IMG/VR virus record: IMGVR_UViG_3300037297_000135
Location: 62,001 to 126,000 of that record
From: a virus
Direction: 5' to 3' (one strand)
Length of the DNA: 64,000 nt
Shown: one piece after another, positions 52,635-60,622 of the stretch
Layout: every line of letters begins with the position of its first letter
How positions within the stretch are numbered: position 1 is the stretch's first letter
Position numbers and translations under genes: made by a program
Notes under the pieces: generated by a model
What the model was told of the DNA's origin: nothing
What the model saw: the letters and a program-made list of their open reading frames with translations, nothing else
Database searches by the model: none

Positions 52635-52880
52635 TTAATCGTCACCCATATTTTTTATAGCTTCATTGTATTCTTCTATGCTTTCATCTAAAACATCATA
52701 AAAATCATCACTTATATTATTTTTATCTAAATAATGTTTTTTGCCTGATATTATTATATGTTTTTCTTCATAATTATCAATTCCATTTAAATTATTAAAA
52801 TTCATCAATTTTTTCAAATTACGACTACAAATTCTACATTTTATTGTATTTAAGTTTATACAATTCACACATTTTGACAT
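52635..52880 (-). CDS. Small four-Cys protein
   Basis: 81 residues beginning MSKCVNCINLNTIKCRICSR, two C-x-x-C pairs (zinc), then an acidic helical tail. Function unknown. AAAGGAGAA precedes the start. Confidence 0.6.
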   Translation of the reverse strand: MSKCVNCINLNTIKCRICSRNLKKLMNFNNLNGIDNYEEKHIIISGKKHYLDKNNISDDFYDVLDESIEEYNEAIKNMGDD

Positions 52881-52906
52881 TTTAAAAATTCTCCTTTCAA
52901 AAAGTA

Positions 52907-52935
52907 TTTACTTCAATTTAAATTTATGGTATCAT
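52907..52935 (+). promoter_or_regulatory. Promoter of the 52942 RNA
   Basis: TTTACT, 17 bases, TATCAT with an extended TGG in front, divergent to the small Cys gene. Confidence 0.6.
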
Positions 52936-52941
52936 ATTTTC

Positions 52942-53106
52942 TAGGAACTCTGCAAAACGACTAAAAAAAGTTCGTCTGTGGCTTATGAAATTTAGTGTCA
53001 TCACTACTAAATTTATTATTATTTTGTAAATCAAATTACTTGTGAAGCTTGTAAAAATACCAATTAAAAGAGATTTAATACTGAAGATATTAAATCTCTT
53101 TTAGTT
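52942..53106 (+). ncRNA. Independent RNA of about 165 nt
   Basis: It lies between a 17-spaced promoter and a perfect terminator (AAAAGAGATTTAATA...TATTAAATCTCTTTT, 53066-53102). Internal stems: ACGA...TCGT (52965) and AAATTTAG...CTAAATTT (52999-53025). No ORF with a ribosome site. Either a regulatory RNA or a decoy; no known family recognised. Confidence 0.65.
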
Positions 53107-53227
53107 TTTAAATTTTTTATATTTGTATACAAGCTTTTGTAGCTTTTTATGATATGTTAATCAATGATTTCTATTTGTTTGATGTTTCCATTGTCTGTGT
53201 AGCATTGATATTGTTTAAATTTGTTTT

Positions 53228-53626
53228 TTAAATATTTTCTAAAAAAACATCAGTTATTTCATTCAATATATCAGTAACAATCTCTTCTTTAGATTTGTTT
53301 ATTTTATTTTTTTCATATTGAACTGTGTTAAATATCATTAACCTTCTAACAGAACTTTTCAAAACATCCATCATAGTTTTATAATCCACATATGACAATG
53401 TATCTGATAATATTCCATCATTTACATCCATACTTATGTACATATAGATACTTGTGTCTAATAAATTTGATTCTGTACGTTCTTTATCTATTAAAACTGC
53501 AGCATTTTTTAATATTTTTCTTATTTTATTTAATTTTTCTTTATTTTCTGTAGATAAATTTTCTTTTGAAACATCTACAAATCCAGAAACCGTTCCATTA
53601 TCATGTATTACTTTATCAAATTTCAT
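53228..53626 (-). CDS. Hypothetical protein with possible -1 frameshift extension
   Basis: 132 residues, mixed alpha/beta (FDKVIHDNGTVSGFVDVS start). The zero frame ends EITDVFLENI-stop. The last codons are GTT-TTT-TTA, containing the slippery heptamer T-TTT-TTA. A -1 shift there would add about 23 residues ending QCYTDNGNIKQIEIID, a protein-like tail (stop at 53157). It may be programmed frameshifting or a one-base indel. Function unknown. Confidence 0.55.
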   Translation of the reverse strand: MKFDKVIHDNGTVSGFVDVSKENLSTENKEKLNKIRKILKNAAVLIDKERTESNLLDTSIYMYISMDVNDGILSDTLSYVDYKTMMDVLKSSVRRLMIFNTVQYEKNKINKSKEEIVTDILNEITDVFLENI

Positions 53627-53713
53627 ATTAAATCTCCTTATTTATTTTATTTTTTTTATTTATTCAATACTTTCTACTGTTTGTACAGGTTTAATATTTT
53701 TAAAATCATTTGT

Positions 53714-53809
53714 TTATTGTCCACAAGATTTACATATTACAAAAATAACAATAATTATTACAAATATCAGGATTACTACAGATATGTTTTCAATACGATG
53801 TTTTTTCAT
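53714..53809 (-). CDS. Membrane micro-protein, perhaps truncated
   Basis: 31 residues: MKKHRIENIS, a hydrophobic helix, then CKSCGQ and TAA. The same frame continues after the TAA with TNDFKNIKPVQTVESIE and a second TAA, as if a once longer protein had acquired a stop. GGAGATAG precedes the ATG; it overlaps the upstream stop by 4 bases. Confidence 0.45.
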   Translation of the reverse strand: MKKHRIENISVVILIFVIIIVIFVICKSCGQ

Positions 53810-54306
53810 TTAACTATCTCCTTTGTTTCCATTTTTTTTAGTAAAGTTTCTGCATATTTAAAATTTAATTCATTTATACCAGATTGAAAATATTCTATAA
53901 ATAAATCTATATTATTTTTAGATTCTTTATCTAATTTTATTTGATTAAAAATATCTTTAACTACATCAAAAATATTATATTTATATTTTTTAACATCAAT
54001 ATTTACATCTTGGTTTGTATCACAATGAAAGCTTTTACAAATAAATGGTCGATGTTTATAAATCACACAACGTTTTTCGTTGTTGTTAAATATACATTTT
54101 AAATCACAAATCTCCATATTTGCTTGTTCGATTTTATTATTTATTTCACTTTCAATATGATTCATAAGTTTTTTATTGTTTAAAACAAGTTTAACCAATT
54201 TTTCTTTTTCTTGTTTTGTAATCATTGTTGTTAAATCACAGCATTCATTACAATTTTTACAATATTTATTATTCATTTTTTCTATATTTAAATTAATATC
54301 TTCCAT
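53806..54306 (-). CDS. YkgJ-type cysteine-cluster protein (first)
   Basis: 166 residues. Motifs C-K-N-C-N-E-C-C-D near residue 16, then C-D-L-K-C-I-F, C-V-I-Y and RPFICKSFHC match the YkgJ family (zinc/iron-chelating Cys cluster). A paralogue lies at 58955. The chemical role is unknown even for cellular members. Confidence 0.75.
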   Translation of the reverse strand: MEDINLNIEKMNNKYCKNCNECCDLTTMITKQEKEKLVKLVLNNKKLMNHIESEINNKIEQANMEICDLKCIFNNNEKRCVIYKHRPFICKSFHCDTNQDVNIDVKKYKYNIFDVVKDIFNQIKLDKESKNNIDLFIEYFQSGINELNFKYAETLLKKMETKEIVK

Positions 54307-54837
54307 TTAACAATCCGTTCCTTTCCCTAAATCACTACATCTTTGTATTTTTTCATGAAAACCATCAAAAACCTTATCTATTATTTTTTGTTCATAGTCT
54401 AAAATATCATACAATTTATTTAACCCATCTTCAAAAAACCATTTAATTTTAATTTTTTTACCTTTATAAAACATAACTGTACTATATATATTTTTATCTA
54501 TAATACATTTTTCTTTTACAAATTCTGTTTTATCATATGTTTTTATATCTTTTTCATACATTGCAGTTGGGTTATTTTTTACTGTATACAAATTAAGTAT
54601 TTTATTGGCTCTTTGTGTATCTGAATATATGATTTGATTTCTTTCTTCAATCAAACTTTCTACAAGTTTATTTAATCTAGTTATTTCTTTTTCATAAAAT
54701 CTGATTTCATTTGTGTACTCTTCTTCAGTAAGAATTTTATCATATTTATTAAAACTATATTTAAGTTCAGGTATTTTATTTATATTTAATATATAAAACA
54801 AATTATTCAATATTTTCAAACTTAATAATTTTATCAT
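54307..54837 (-). CDS. Hypothetical coiled-coil protein
   Basis: 176 residues. An N-terminal hydrophobic stretch (SLKILNNLFYILNI), then a heptad-like YEKEITRLNKLVESLIEERNQ and a beta-containing end. It abuts the YkgJ-type gene. Not recognised. Confidence 0.55.
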   Translation of the reverse strand: MIKLLSLKILNNLFYILNINKIPELKYSFNKYDKILTEEEYTNEIRFYEKEITRLNKLVESLIEERNQIIYSDTQRANKILNLYTVKNNPTAMYEKDIKTYDKTEFVKEKCIIDKNIYSTVMFYKGKKIKIKWFFEDGLNKLYDILDYEQKIIDKVFDGFHEKIQRCSDLGKGTDC

Positions 54838-54883
54838 ATTATTACTCTTTTATTTCCCATATTTTAATTTTCATACTTTCTTT

Positions 54884-55294
54884 TCATATCTTTTCAAAAT
54901 CAAAACCTACAACCAAATTATCTTTTATTTTAACATGTAAAATACTTCCATCATTACATTTAAATGATTTTATTTCAACTTCATTTTGTATTTTTGTTTT
55001 TACCAAAAATATCTTGTCATCAAATTTATCTTTTATATATTTCAAAACTGAACTAATTTTCACATTCAAAAATCCATTTTGTTCAAGTTCATATTTATAT
55101 TCTTTTGCAAAACAAATAAAACTTTGTTTTTCTGTAGTTTGAGTTTGTGATGTTGTTTTAGGTTCAATTGTTTGAGTTGGTTGTATTTGATTTTGTTCAA
55201 TATTTGAATCTTTAAAAAACATAAATACAAATGTAGCAAACAAAAAAGCAAAAATCACACATGCTATAATTTGAAATGTTGTAATTTTTTTCAT
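54884..55294 (-). CDS. Membrane-anchored protein
   Basis: 136 residues: basic start, membrane helix (about residues 7-27), Thr/Gln linker (QIQPTQTIEPKTTSQTQTT), then a small globular domain with one Cys pair and GSILHVKIKDNLVVGFD strands. The layout equals those of the 55752 and 48593 proteins, so this looks like a family of anchored extracellular modules. Function unknown. Confidence 0.6.
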   Translation of the reverse strand: MKKITTFQIIACVIFAFLFATFVFMFFKDSNIEQNQIQPTQTIEPKTTSQTQTTEKQSFICFAKEYKYELEQNGFLNVKISSVLKYIKDKFDDKIFLVKTKIQNEVEIKSFKCNDGSILHVKIKDNLVVGFDFEKI

Positions 55295-55311
55295 TTAATC
55301 AATCCTTTTCT

Positions 55312-55734
55312 TTAATTTTTTTTGATTTCATTTATTTTTCTTGTTACTGCTTCATATCCTTCAAAAAAGCCTCCTACATCTAAGCAAAATTGTTTAAAAT
55401 TGTTTATTTCTTTTTGATTTTTTTTATAAAAATCATCTAAACTTTTATCAGACTCTACAATCATATCTGTTACTTTATTCCCTGCACTCATAAAATCTTC
55501 AATCAAATCTTCAAAAGTTTTTTCTATTTCATTGCCTAAAAGCCAATCAATTGAAACATTAAAAATTTTTGAAAGTTGTATCAATATTTTTGATTGAGGT
55601 ATACACCCTCTTGATTCCCAAGAATGAATAACTGAACTGCTTGTGTTTAACAAAGTTGCAAGTTCGCTTTGATAAAGTCCTATTTTTTCACGCAAAAATT
55701 TAATTTTTTCACCAAATTTATTTAATTTTTTCAT
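55312..55734 (-). CDS. XRE-family (Cro/CI-type) regulator, first
   Basis: 140 residues. HTH in GEKIKFLREKIGLYQSELATLLNTSSSVIHSWE...IPQSKILIQLSKIFNVSIDWLLGNE, the classic XRE domain. The C-terminal half is helical and Phe-rich, without a CI peptidase site. Likely a phage repressor or Cro-like regulator. Confidence 0.85.
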   Translation of the reverse strand: MKKLNKFGEKIKFLREKIGLYQSELATLLNTSSSVIHSWESRGCIPQSKILIQLSKIFNVSIDWLLGNEIEKTFEDLIEDFMSAGNKVTDMIVESDKSLDDFYKKNQKEINNFKQFCLDVGGFFEGYEAVTRKINEIKKN

Positions 55735-55751
55735 TTGTTTAATCCTTTTCT

Positions 55752-56267
55752 TTAATTTACTAAAACATTATATATTCTTATATTTTCATAATTCACATTC
55801 CAAATCAAATCAAATAAGTTTGATTTGATTTTATCAAATACCAAAACTGAATCACACGATGCGTTGCTTTCTAAATCATATACAGCATTATCATCAAAAT
55901 CAAATCTTCTTATTATATTATGTTGCTGTTGTTTTCCATCAGCTACTATTTTACAAAGCGATTCGGTCAAATGATATACTGAAACTGTATTGTTTTCATA
56001 TGTTGCAAAAATCTTTAAAAATTTAGTATTGGTTATTTTTGTTATTGTTATTTTTAATCCAGGTACATTTGTGTTGATTTCAAAAGGTGTTTTTATTTCT
56101 TTAGGTTGTTGAGTTTTGATTGGATTAATTTTTTCAAATTTTAATTCATTTGTTTTTTCTGGTTTAATTTCATTTGTTTCAAATTTGTCTATATTATCAA
56201 ATACTATTAAAGCCATAATAAAAAAAACAGCTAGGATAAGTGCTATAATTATTTTTTGCATATTCAA
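55752..56267 (-). CDS. Membrane-anchored protein
   Basis: 171 residues: one N-terminal membrane helix (IIIALILAVFFIMALIV), a Pro/Lys/Glu linker and a globular domain with one Cys pair (C-K-I-V...C-D-S-V). Same plan as the 54884 protein. Function unknown. Confidence 0.6.
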   Translation of the reverse strand: MNMQKIIIALILAVFFIMALIVFDNIDKFETNEIKPEKTNELKFEKINPIKTQQPKEIKTPFEINTNVPGLKITITKITNTKFLKIFATYENNTVSVYHLTESLCKIVADGKQQQHNIIRRFDFDDNAVYDLESNASCDSVLVFDKIKSNLFDLIWNVNYENIRIYNVLVN

Positions 56268-56482
56268 CCAACCTTTCTAAAGATATTATGTGTATATTAT
56301 AGCATAAAAATATAATATATTTGAAATGAAAAATTTTACTTTTATGTAACAAAATTATATATATTTCAATATGGCTAAACAATGGATTCAAAACTCCACA
56401 CAAAAAATTCAAACTCCACAGATTGTATAAATTGAATAAATTGTATATACTATATAATATATAAAAAACAGGAGTTGATTTT

Positions 56483-56890
56483 ATGGCATTAAATGATGTT
56501 TTGAGTAAATTTTTAGAACAATACATTGAAACAGGACGTATGAAAAATGATGAAGTTAAAGCAAATATTAAGCATACAATAGAATTTGAACCAAAATCTG
56601 AATCTGATGAAAAATATTTGGAAATGATTAATAGCATATCAGATAAAATAGTAGCAGATGTTGATAATGGATATAATAAAATTGGTGTAAACAATCATAA
56701 AACATTCATTTTTTCAGGTGCTAATTTTGATGATAATTTTTACAACCACATACTGACAACATGTAATTATAAACAATTAACAGTAGTTTTAGAAAAAATG
56801 ATAGAAGAAATGTTTAGGGTTAATAAAGACCATAAAAAAGTTTTTGAAGAGATACAAGATGCAATCAAACATTTCGATCCAAATGCGTGA
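56483..56890 (+). CDS. Hypothetical protein
   Basis: 135 residues, acidic and helical (MALNDVLSKFLEQYIETGRM start), with a central FIFSGANFDDNF segment. No known motif. Own promoter region (TATACTATATAATATATA about 20 bases upstream) and CAGGAG. Confidence 0.6.
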   Translation: MALNDVLSKFLEQYIETGRMKNDEVKANIKHTIEFEPKSESDEKYLEMINSISDKIVADVDNGYNKIGVNNHKTFIFSGANFDDNFYNHILTTCNYKQLTVVLEKMIEEMFRVNKDHKKVFEEIQDAIKHFDPNA

Positions 56891-56896
56891 TATAAA

Positions 56897-57133
56897 ATGA
56901 AATGTTGTAATGAAGGTGAAATTAGATATTGTCAATATTGTGGTAAAAGATTAGATGGTTTCAAAAAATATATATGTGTGTTTTATAATTATATAGCACA
57001 AGAAAATCAAACTATAGAAGTTTTTGAAAAAAACATGGTCAAAGCATTTTTTAAAATTCGAAAAATCATGAAAAATAGAGTTGGTAAAAATCATATAGAT
57101 AACGATGAATTGAAAAAAATATATGAAGCTTAA
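56897..57133 (+). CDS. Small zinc-ribbon protein
   Basis: 78 residues beginning MKCCNEGEIRYCQYCGKRLDGFKKY: a zinc ribbon (C-C...C-Q-Y-C-G), then a helical Lys-rich part. Six bases after the previous gene, with a terminator behind it. Confidence 0.6.
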   Translation: MKCCNEGEIRYCQYCGKRLDGFKKYICVFYNYIAQENQTIEVFEKNMVKAFFKIRKIMKNRVGKNHIDNDELKKIYEA

Positions 57134-57158
57134 AAAAAGGTGAATATTCACCTTTTTT
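57133..57158 (+). terminator. Bidirectional terminator
   Basis: AAAAAAGGTGAA-TA-TTCACCTTTTTT, between the convergent 56897 and 57157 genes. Confidence 0.8.
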
Positions 57159-57486
57159 AATTTGCAAACAATAATTCCAGTATTATTTTTACTTTTTCAA
57201 GTTTTTCATCGTCATAAAAATGAATCATCTTCACAATTTCTTCAAATATTTTTGAACCTTCATGATTTATTTTTATTTTTTCATTACCTAAAAGGTAATC
57301 AATTGAAACATTAAAAAATTTTGCTGTTCGAATGAGCACGTTTGAAGTTGGTATATTCCCATAATTTTCCCACATATTAATTCTTGATTTTTTAATGCAT
57401 AATGCTGAAGCAAGTTCATCCATGCTCATATTTTTACTTAAACGAAGTTCTTTAATTCGTTTTTGAAATGTTTGTTTTGAATCCAT
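57157..57486 (-). CDS. XRE-family regulator, second
   Basis: 109 residues. FQKRIKELRLSKNMSMDELASALCIKKSRINMWE...LIRTAKFFNVSIDYLLGNE is a full XRE HTH, with a short helical tail. Divergently placed to small phage genes, so probably a local or lysogeny regulator. Confidence 0.85.
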   Translation of the reverse strand: MDSKQTFQKRIKELRLSKNMSMDELASALCIKKSRINMWENYGNIPTSNVLIRTAKFFNVSIDYLLGNEKIKINHEGSKIFEEIVKMIHFYDDEKLEKVKIILELLFAN

Positions 57487-57576
57487 ATCATCCTCATTTT
57501 ATACAAACTCTAAAATTTTTTCATTCAAAATTAAAATTGAATCACAATCCCATCCATATATTTTCATATACAAATC

Positions 57577-57954
57577 CTAATCTGATGAAATCAATATTTC
57601 TAAAGCATCATAAGTTTTTTTTAATTTTTCAAAATCAATATACAACATCATATTAATACTAATTCCATATTGTTCAAAAAGTTTTCCATTTTGAGTTGGA
57701 AGTTTATATATTTGACTACAATTTGTTATAGTTAAAATATTTGAATATTTTTTCAATTTAAATTTAAATGATTTGTTAAAATCATTTTTAAAAAAATCGT
57801 TTTCTTCACACCAATCTTTCCACGAAAATTTTGCATTAATGTCTGAACCCCATAAACCACCAAATGGTTTAACATGCATTTGATTTTTTATTTGGTTCCA
57901 TTTATTTATATCAAATTTATTGTCTCCATATTTTATATATATTTTTTCATTCAT
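57577..57954 (-). CDS. Hypothetical protein with KPFGGLWGS / WKDWCE motifs
   Basis: 125 residues. The N-terminal YIKYGDNKFDINKWNQIKN is followed by VKPFGGLWGSDINAKFSWKDWCEENDF, a pattern (K-P-x-G-G-L-W, then W-x-x-W-C) found in a family of small Firmicutes and phage proteins of unknown function as I recall. No membrane segment. Confidence 0.55.
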   Translation of the reverse strand: MNEKIYIKYGDNKFDINKWNQIKNQMHVKPFGGLWGSDINAKFSWKDWCEENDFFKNDFNKSFKFKLKKYSNILTITNCSQIYKLPTQNGKLFEQYGISINMMLYIDFEKLKKTYDALEILISSD

Positions 57955-57972
57955 TTTTTAATCATCAACATT

Positions 57973-58554
57973 TTATTTATTTATAATATTATAATGTTTA
58001 TTTAAAATATAACATAATTCTGCTCTTGTTATAGGTTCATCTGGTTTAAAACTTCCATCTGGATAACCTTTAATGATTTCTTTATCTTTTAAATTTTTGA
58101 TTGATTCACTTGCCCAATGAGATTCATTAACATCATTAAATATTTTGTTTGATGTTGAAGTTGGTACAGGTGTTTTTTCGACTTCTGTTTTTTGTGGTGT
58201 TAAAGTTGGTTTTGATGTTGTAGAAATAATTGTTGTTTTTTGAGTTGTTTGAATAGGTGTAATGATTGGTTTGCTACCATCACTGATTAATGAAGCATCG
58301 TATTTATCTTTTTTGGGGTCTGGTATATCACCTTTGTTTTTAACAATCCATCCAGCATATTTGCCTGAGTGATAATGATATGTTCCAACTTCATAACCAG
58401 TACCAGAAGTTTTTACATTATGCCCTCCTAATGAATCTGTTCGTCCAGAATGAGCATATACAGATATTGATATTATGCATATCAGTATAATTACTATAAT
58501 TGGTATCATGCATCCAGCATTTTTATGTGGTTGTAATATGTTGAAATTTTTCAT
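57973..58554 (-). CDS. Secreted YHYH-domain protein with SLH domain
   Basis: 193 residues: an N-terminal signal/anchor helix (MIPIIVIILICIISISVYA), a YHYH domain (AHSGRTDSLGGHNV...VGTYHYHSG), a Thr/Pro-rich linker of about 60 residues, and a C-terminal S-layer homology domain (FNDVNESHWASESIKNLKDK...PITRAELCYILNKH). SLH domains bind secondary cell-wall polymers in Firmicutes, so the protein should decorate the host wall during infection or lysogeny, perhaps excluding other phages. This is the clearest lysogenic-conversion candidate here. Confidence 0.75.
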   Translation of the reverse strand: MKNFNILQPHKNAGCMIPIIVIILICIISISVYAHSGRTDSLGGHNVKTSGTGYEVGTYHYHSGKYAGWIVKNKGDIPDPKKDKYDASLISDGSKPIITPIQTTQKTTIISTTSKPTLTPQKTEVEKTPVPTSTSNKIFNDVNESHWASESIKNLKDKEIIKGYPDGSFKPDEPITRAELCYILNKHYNIINK

Positions 58555-58703
58555 TTGTATTTAATCCTCCTTATTTAATTTTGAAATATTCCGTATTTTA
58601 TTCCGAATGATTTGCTGAACAAATTCAGTTTATTTTATGATATAATATTTTTATAAAAAAATCTATATATTTTTAATAAATATATATTTAAAAGGAGAAA
58701 TTT

Positions 58704-58958
58704 ATGCTTAATACTGTTGAGATTGTTAGAGATAGTTTAATACTTTCAAAATTTAAAAATGTATATTTTTACAAAAAAGACAATGAATATGTAATCACTA
58801 AACTAAAAGAAAATTCAACTAGATTAGTTATAGAAAATACATTATTTGAAAAACGTATTCCATTAACTTCAATTGATACAATTCATATTGATTACATTCA
58901 TGCAACTGAAAATTCACCATTTGAAAAGCATATTTACATACACCTTAAAAATATTTAA
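58704..58958 (+). CDS. Hypothetical beta-rich protein
   Basis: 84 residues, with alternating beta segments (VYFYKKDNEYVITKL, STRLVIENTLFEKRI, DTIHIDYIHATEN). AAAGGAGAAA precedes it. It overlaps the convergent gene by 4 bases. Function unknown. Confidence 0.6.
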   Translation: MLNTVEIVRDSLILSKFKNVYFYKKDNEYVITKLKENSTRLVIENTLFEKRIPLTSIDTIHIDYIHATENSPFEKHIYIHLKNI

Positions 58959-59515
58959 TATTTTTTCATAAATTCTTCAATTGATATCCCACTCAATTCA
59001 ATATCTTTTCCTTCAATCATTGTTTTCATAAAAACTTCCATATATTTATTTTTTAAATCATGCATTGATTTTTTCATGAATTCAACAAAAATTTCAACAT
59101 CTTTTTTTTGTTGATTTTCAAAATTCATATTTTCTATGATTTTTAAATATACATCAAGTAATGTGTATTTATATGTTTCATCTGTATGTGGATATGGATT
59201 CGTTTTGCAATCAAATACATTGCATATATAAGGTTTGTTTGCATAAATCATACATTGATTGTTTTCTATAAATATACATTTAAAATTGCATTTGTGAGTT
59301 TTCATTAAATCTATATCAAGATTTATCCTTTGTTTTATATGCTCAATTATTTTTTTGTTGCATTTTGCTATTTTTATAAGATTATGTAATTCTTCATATG
59401 TTATCACACTGCTTAAATCGCAGCATTCAACACAATTGATACACGATTTGGTTTTTACATTCTCAGAAGGTTGAATATCTTCAAATGTTATATCACAAAG
59501 TTTTTTTTCTTTCAT
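58955..59515 (-). CDS. YkgJ-type cysteine-cluster protein (second)
   Basis: 186 residues. C-I-N-C-V-E-C-C-D, C-N-F-K-C-I-F, C-M-I-Y and KPYICNVFDC repeat the plan of the 53806 protein, so the two are paralogues. The longer N and C termini differ. It overlaps the XRE gene upstream by 4 bases. Confidence 0.75.
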   Translation of the reverse strand: MKEKKLCDITFEDIQPSENVKTKSCINCVECCDLSSVITYEELHNLIKIAKCNKKIIEHIKQRINLDIDLMKTHKCNFKCIFIENNQCMIYANKPYICNVFDCKTNPYPHTDETYKYTLLDVYLKIIENMNFENQQKKDVEIFVEFMKKSMHDLKNKYMEVFMKTMIEGKDIELSGISIEEFMKKY

Positions 59516-60063
59516 ATTATATTCTCCTTAAATGTGATTTTATCAGTTGGTAGCTTACCACCACTTTTTTTTAGTAATTTGAATTCATTATATTTTTTCA
59601 ATCTATATTTTTGTAGTATGTATTTTAACTCAGGTCTTTTTTTGTCTGGTAATCTAGTTGAAAAAATAGGAAACATTTTTTCATTTTTATATATTTTGTT
59701 AATATTATCAAATGGTATAAATAAATCAAATCCATTCAAAACTGCATCTTTTACTTGAAATCCATACATAAACTCATATTTATTTTTATTTTTCGACAAC
59801 ATCCCAACAACATATTTTCCCCAAAAAACAAAAATAAATTCATCATTTCCTAAAAGATAATCTATTGAGACTTTAAAAAAGTTTGAAATTTTAATTAATG
59901 TACAACAATCTGTAATAGCATATTTATTTTCCCACATATTAATTTTTTGTGATTTTATATTTAGTTTTTCAGCAAGTTCTTTCATTGTTAATTTTTTTGA
60001 AATTCTAAGTTTTCTTATTTTTGTTCCAAAAATCATTTTTTGTAAATCATATTGTGTATTCAT
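59512..60063 (-). CDS. XRE-family regulator, third, with HipA-N-like tail
   Basis: 183 residues. N-terminal XRE HTH (IRKLRISKKLTMKELAEKLNIKSQKINMWE...NFFKVSIDYLLGND). The C-terminal part with PIFSTRLPDKKRPELKYIL and FKLLKKSGGKLPTDKITF resembles the N-terminal module of HipA-type proteins from Firmicutes (R-L-P-D-x-x-R, L-L-K-x-S-G-x-x-L-P-x-D). No kinase domain follows. It may be a repressor with a captured HipA-like sensor part. Confidence 0.6.
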   Translation of the reverse strand: MNTQYDLQKMIFGTKIRKLRISKKLTMKELAEKLNIKSQKINMWENKYAITDCCTLIKISNFFKVSIDYLLGNDEFIFVFWGKYVVGMLSKNKNKYEFMYGFQVKDAVLNGFDLFIPFDNINKIYKNEKMFPIFSTRLPDKKRPELKYILQKYRLKKYNEFKLLKKSGGKLPTDKITFKENII

Positions 60064-60260
60064 TATATTTCACCTTTATCTATTTTTTTATTTAATTCAT
60101 TCATTAAATAATTTTTTTCTAAATCTTTATAATTTTTTATGTAATTATACCATACAAATATAGTATATTCAAAAAAAATAATATTGTTTTTTAATATTAT
60201 TTATGTTAAAATATAAATATTAATAACTTTTTTTTCATTTATACTTTTAAAAAATGCAAC
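60064..60260. other. AT-rich gap without recognised features
   Basis: Nearly pure A/T between the XRE gene and the terminator at 60261. No ORF or stem of note; it probably contains the promoter of the XRE gene. Confidence 0.4.
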
Positions 60261-60294
60261 AAAAAAAATGCATCTAAACGGATGCATTTTTTTT
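60261..60294 (-). terminator. Terminator of the permuted-tRNA transcript
   Basis: Minus strand TGCATC-cgttta-GATGCA followed by eight T, with an A run in front that extends the stem. Proposed end of the RNA that starts before 60645. Confidence 0.75.
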
Positions 60295-60295
60295 G

Positions 60296-60520
60296 TTCAA
60301 ATTTTGTGATTTTAAACACAAAACTTGAACTATTTTTGTGATTTATTTAATTCGTTTATATAAACGAAAGGGTGCTTATCCATGCACCCTTTCTCACCTG
60401 TATTATTATTCTTTTTAATTTGATTTTACAATATATATCCTCCAAATGGATATATTTCATTGTCATCTTTTCATAAAAAAGAAATTCTACAACATCTTTC
60501 AAATGTTGTTTTATTAATTG
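60296..60520 (-). ncRNA. Multi-hairpin tail downstream of the permuted tRNA
   Basis: Between the tRNA-like part and the terminator the minus strand can form ACAACAT-ttgaaag-ATGTTGT, ATATATCC-atttgga-GGATATAT, GAAAGGGTGC...GCACCCTTTC, the palindrome TTCGTTTATATAAACGAA and GTTCAAGTTTTGTG...CACAAAATTTGAAC. No ORF larger than a few codons. Confidence 0.5.
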
Positions 60521-60552
60521 TAATTTTTATATATTAATAAAATATTTTTTAT

Positions 60553-60622
60553 GTTTCTGCTCTTCCACTGAGCTACACTAGCACATAAGCTAGTGACAGG
60601 ATTTGAACCTATGACCTGAAAC
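60553..60622 (-). tRNA. Circularly permuted tRNA-like gene (tRNA-Thr-like body)
   Basis: Minus-strand order: anticodon 3' strand GTTTC, variable AGGTC, T arm ATAGG-TTCAAAT-CCTGT, acceptor 3' strand CACTAGC, six bases TTATGT, acceptor 5' strand GCTAGTG, TA, D arm GCTC-AGTGGAA-GAGC, A, anticodon 5' strand GAAAC. All stems pair (7, 4, 5 and 5 bp). The sequence before the first half and after the second (60623-60645 and about 60523-60546) is complementary over about 22 pairs. The anticodon loop is open, so identity is uncertain; the body and U73 resemble Firmicutes tRNA-Thr. Confidence 0.7.

Noticed and set aside
60553-60622. Permuted tmRNA (ssrA) gene
   Set aside because: A true D stem, anticodon stem and 5-base variable loop are present, the acceptor lacks the alanine G-U signature, and no tag peptide ORF follows.
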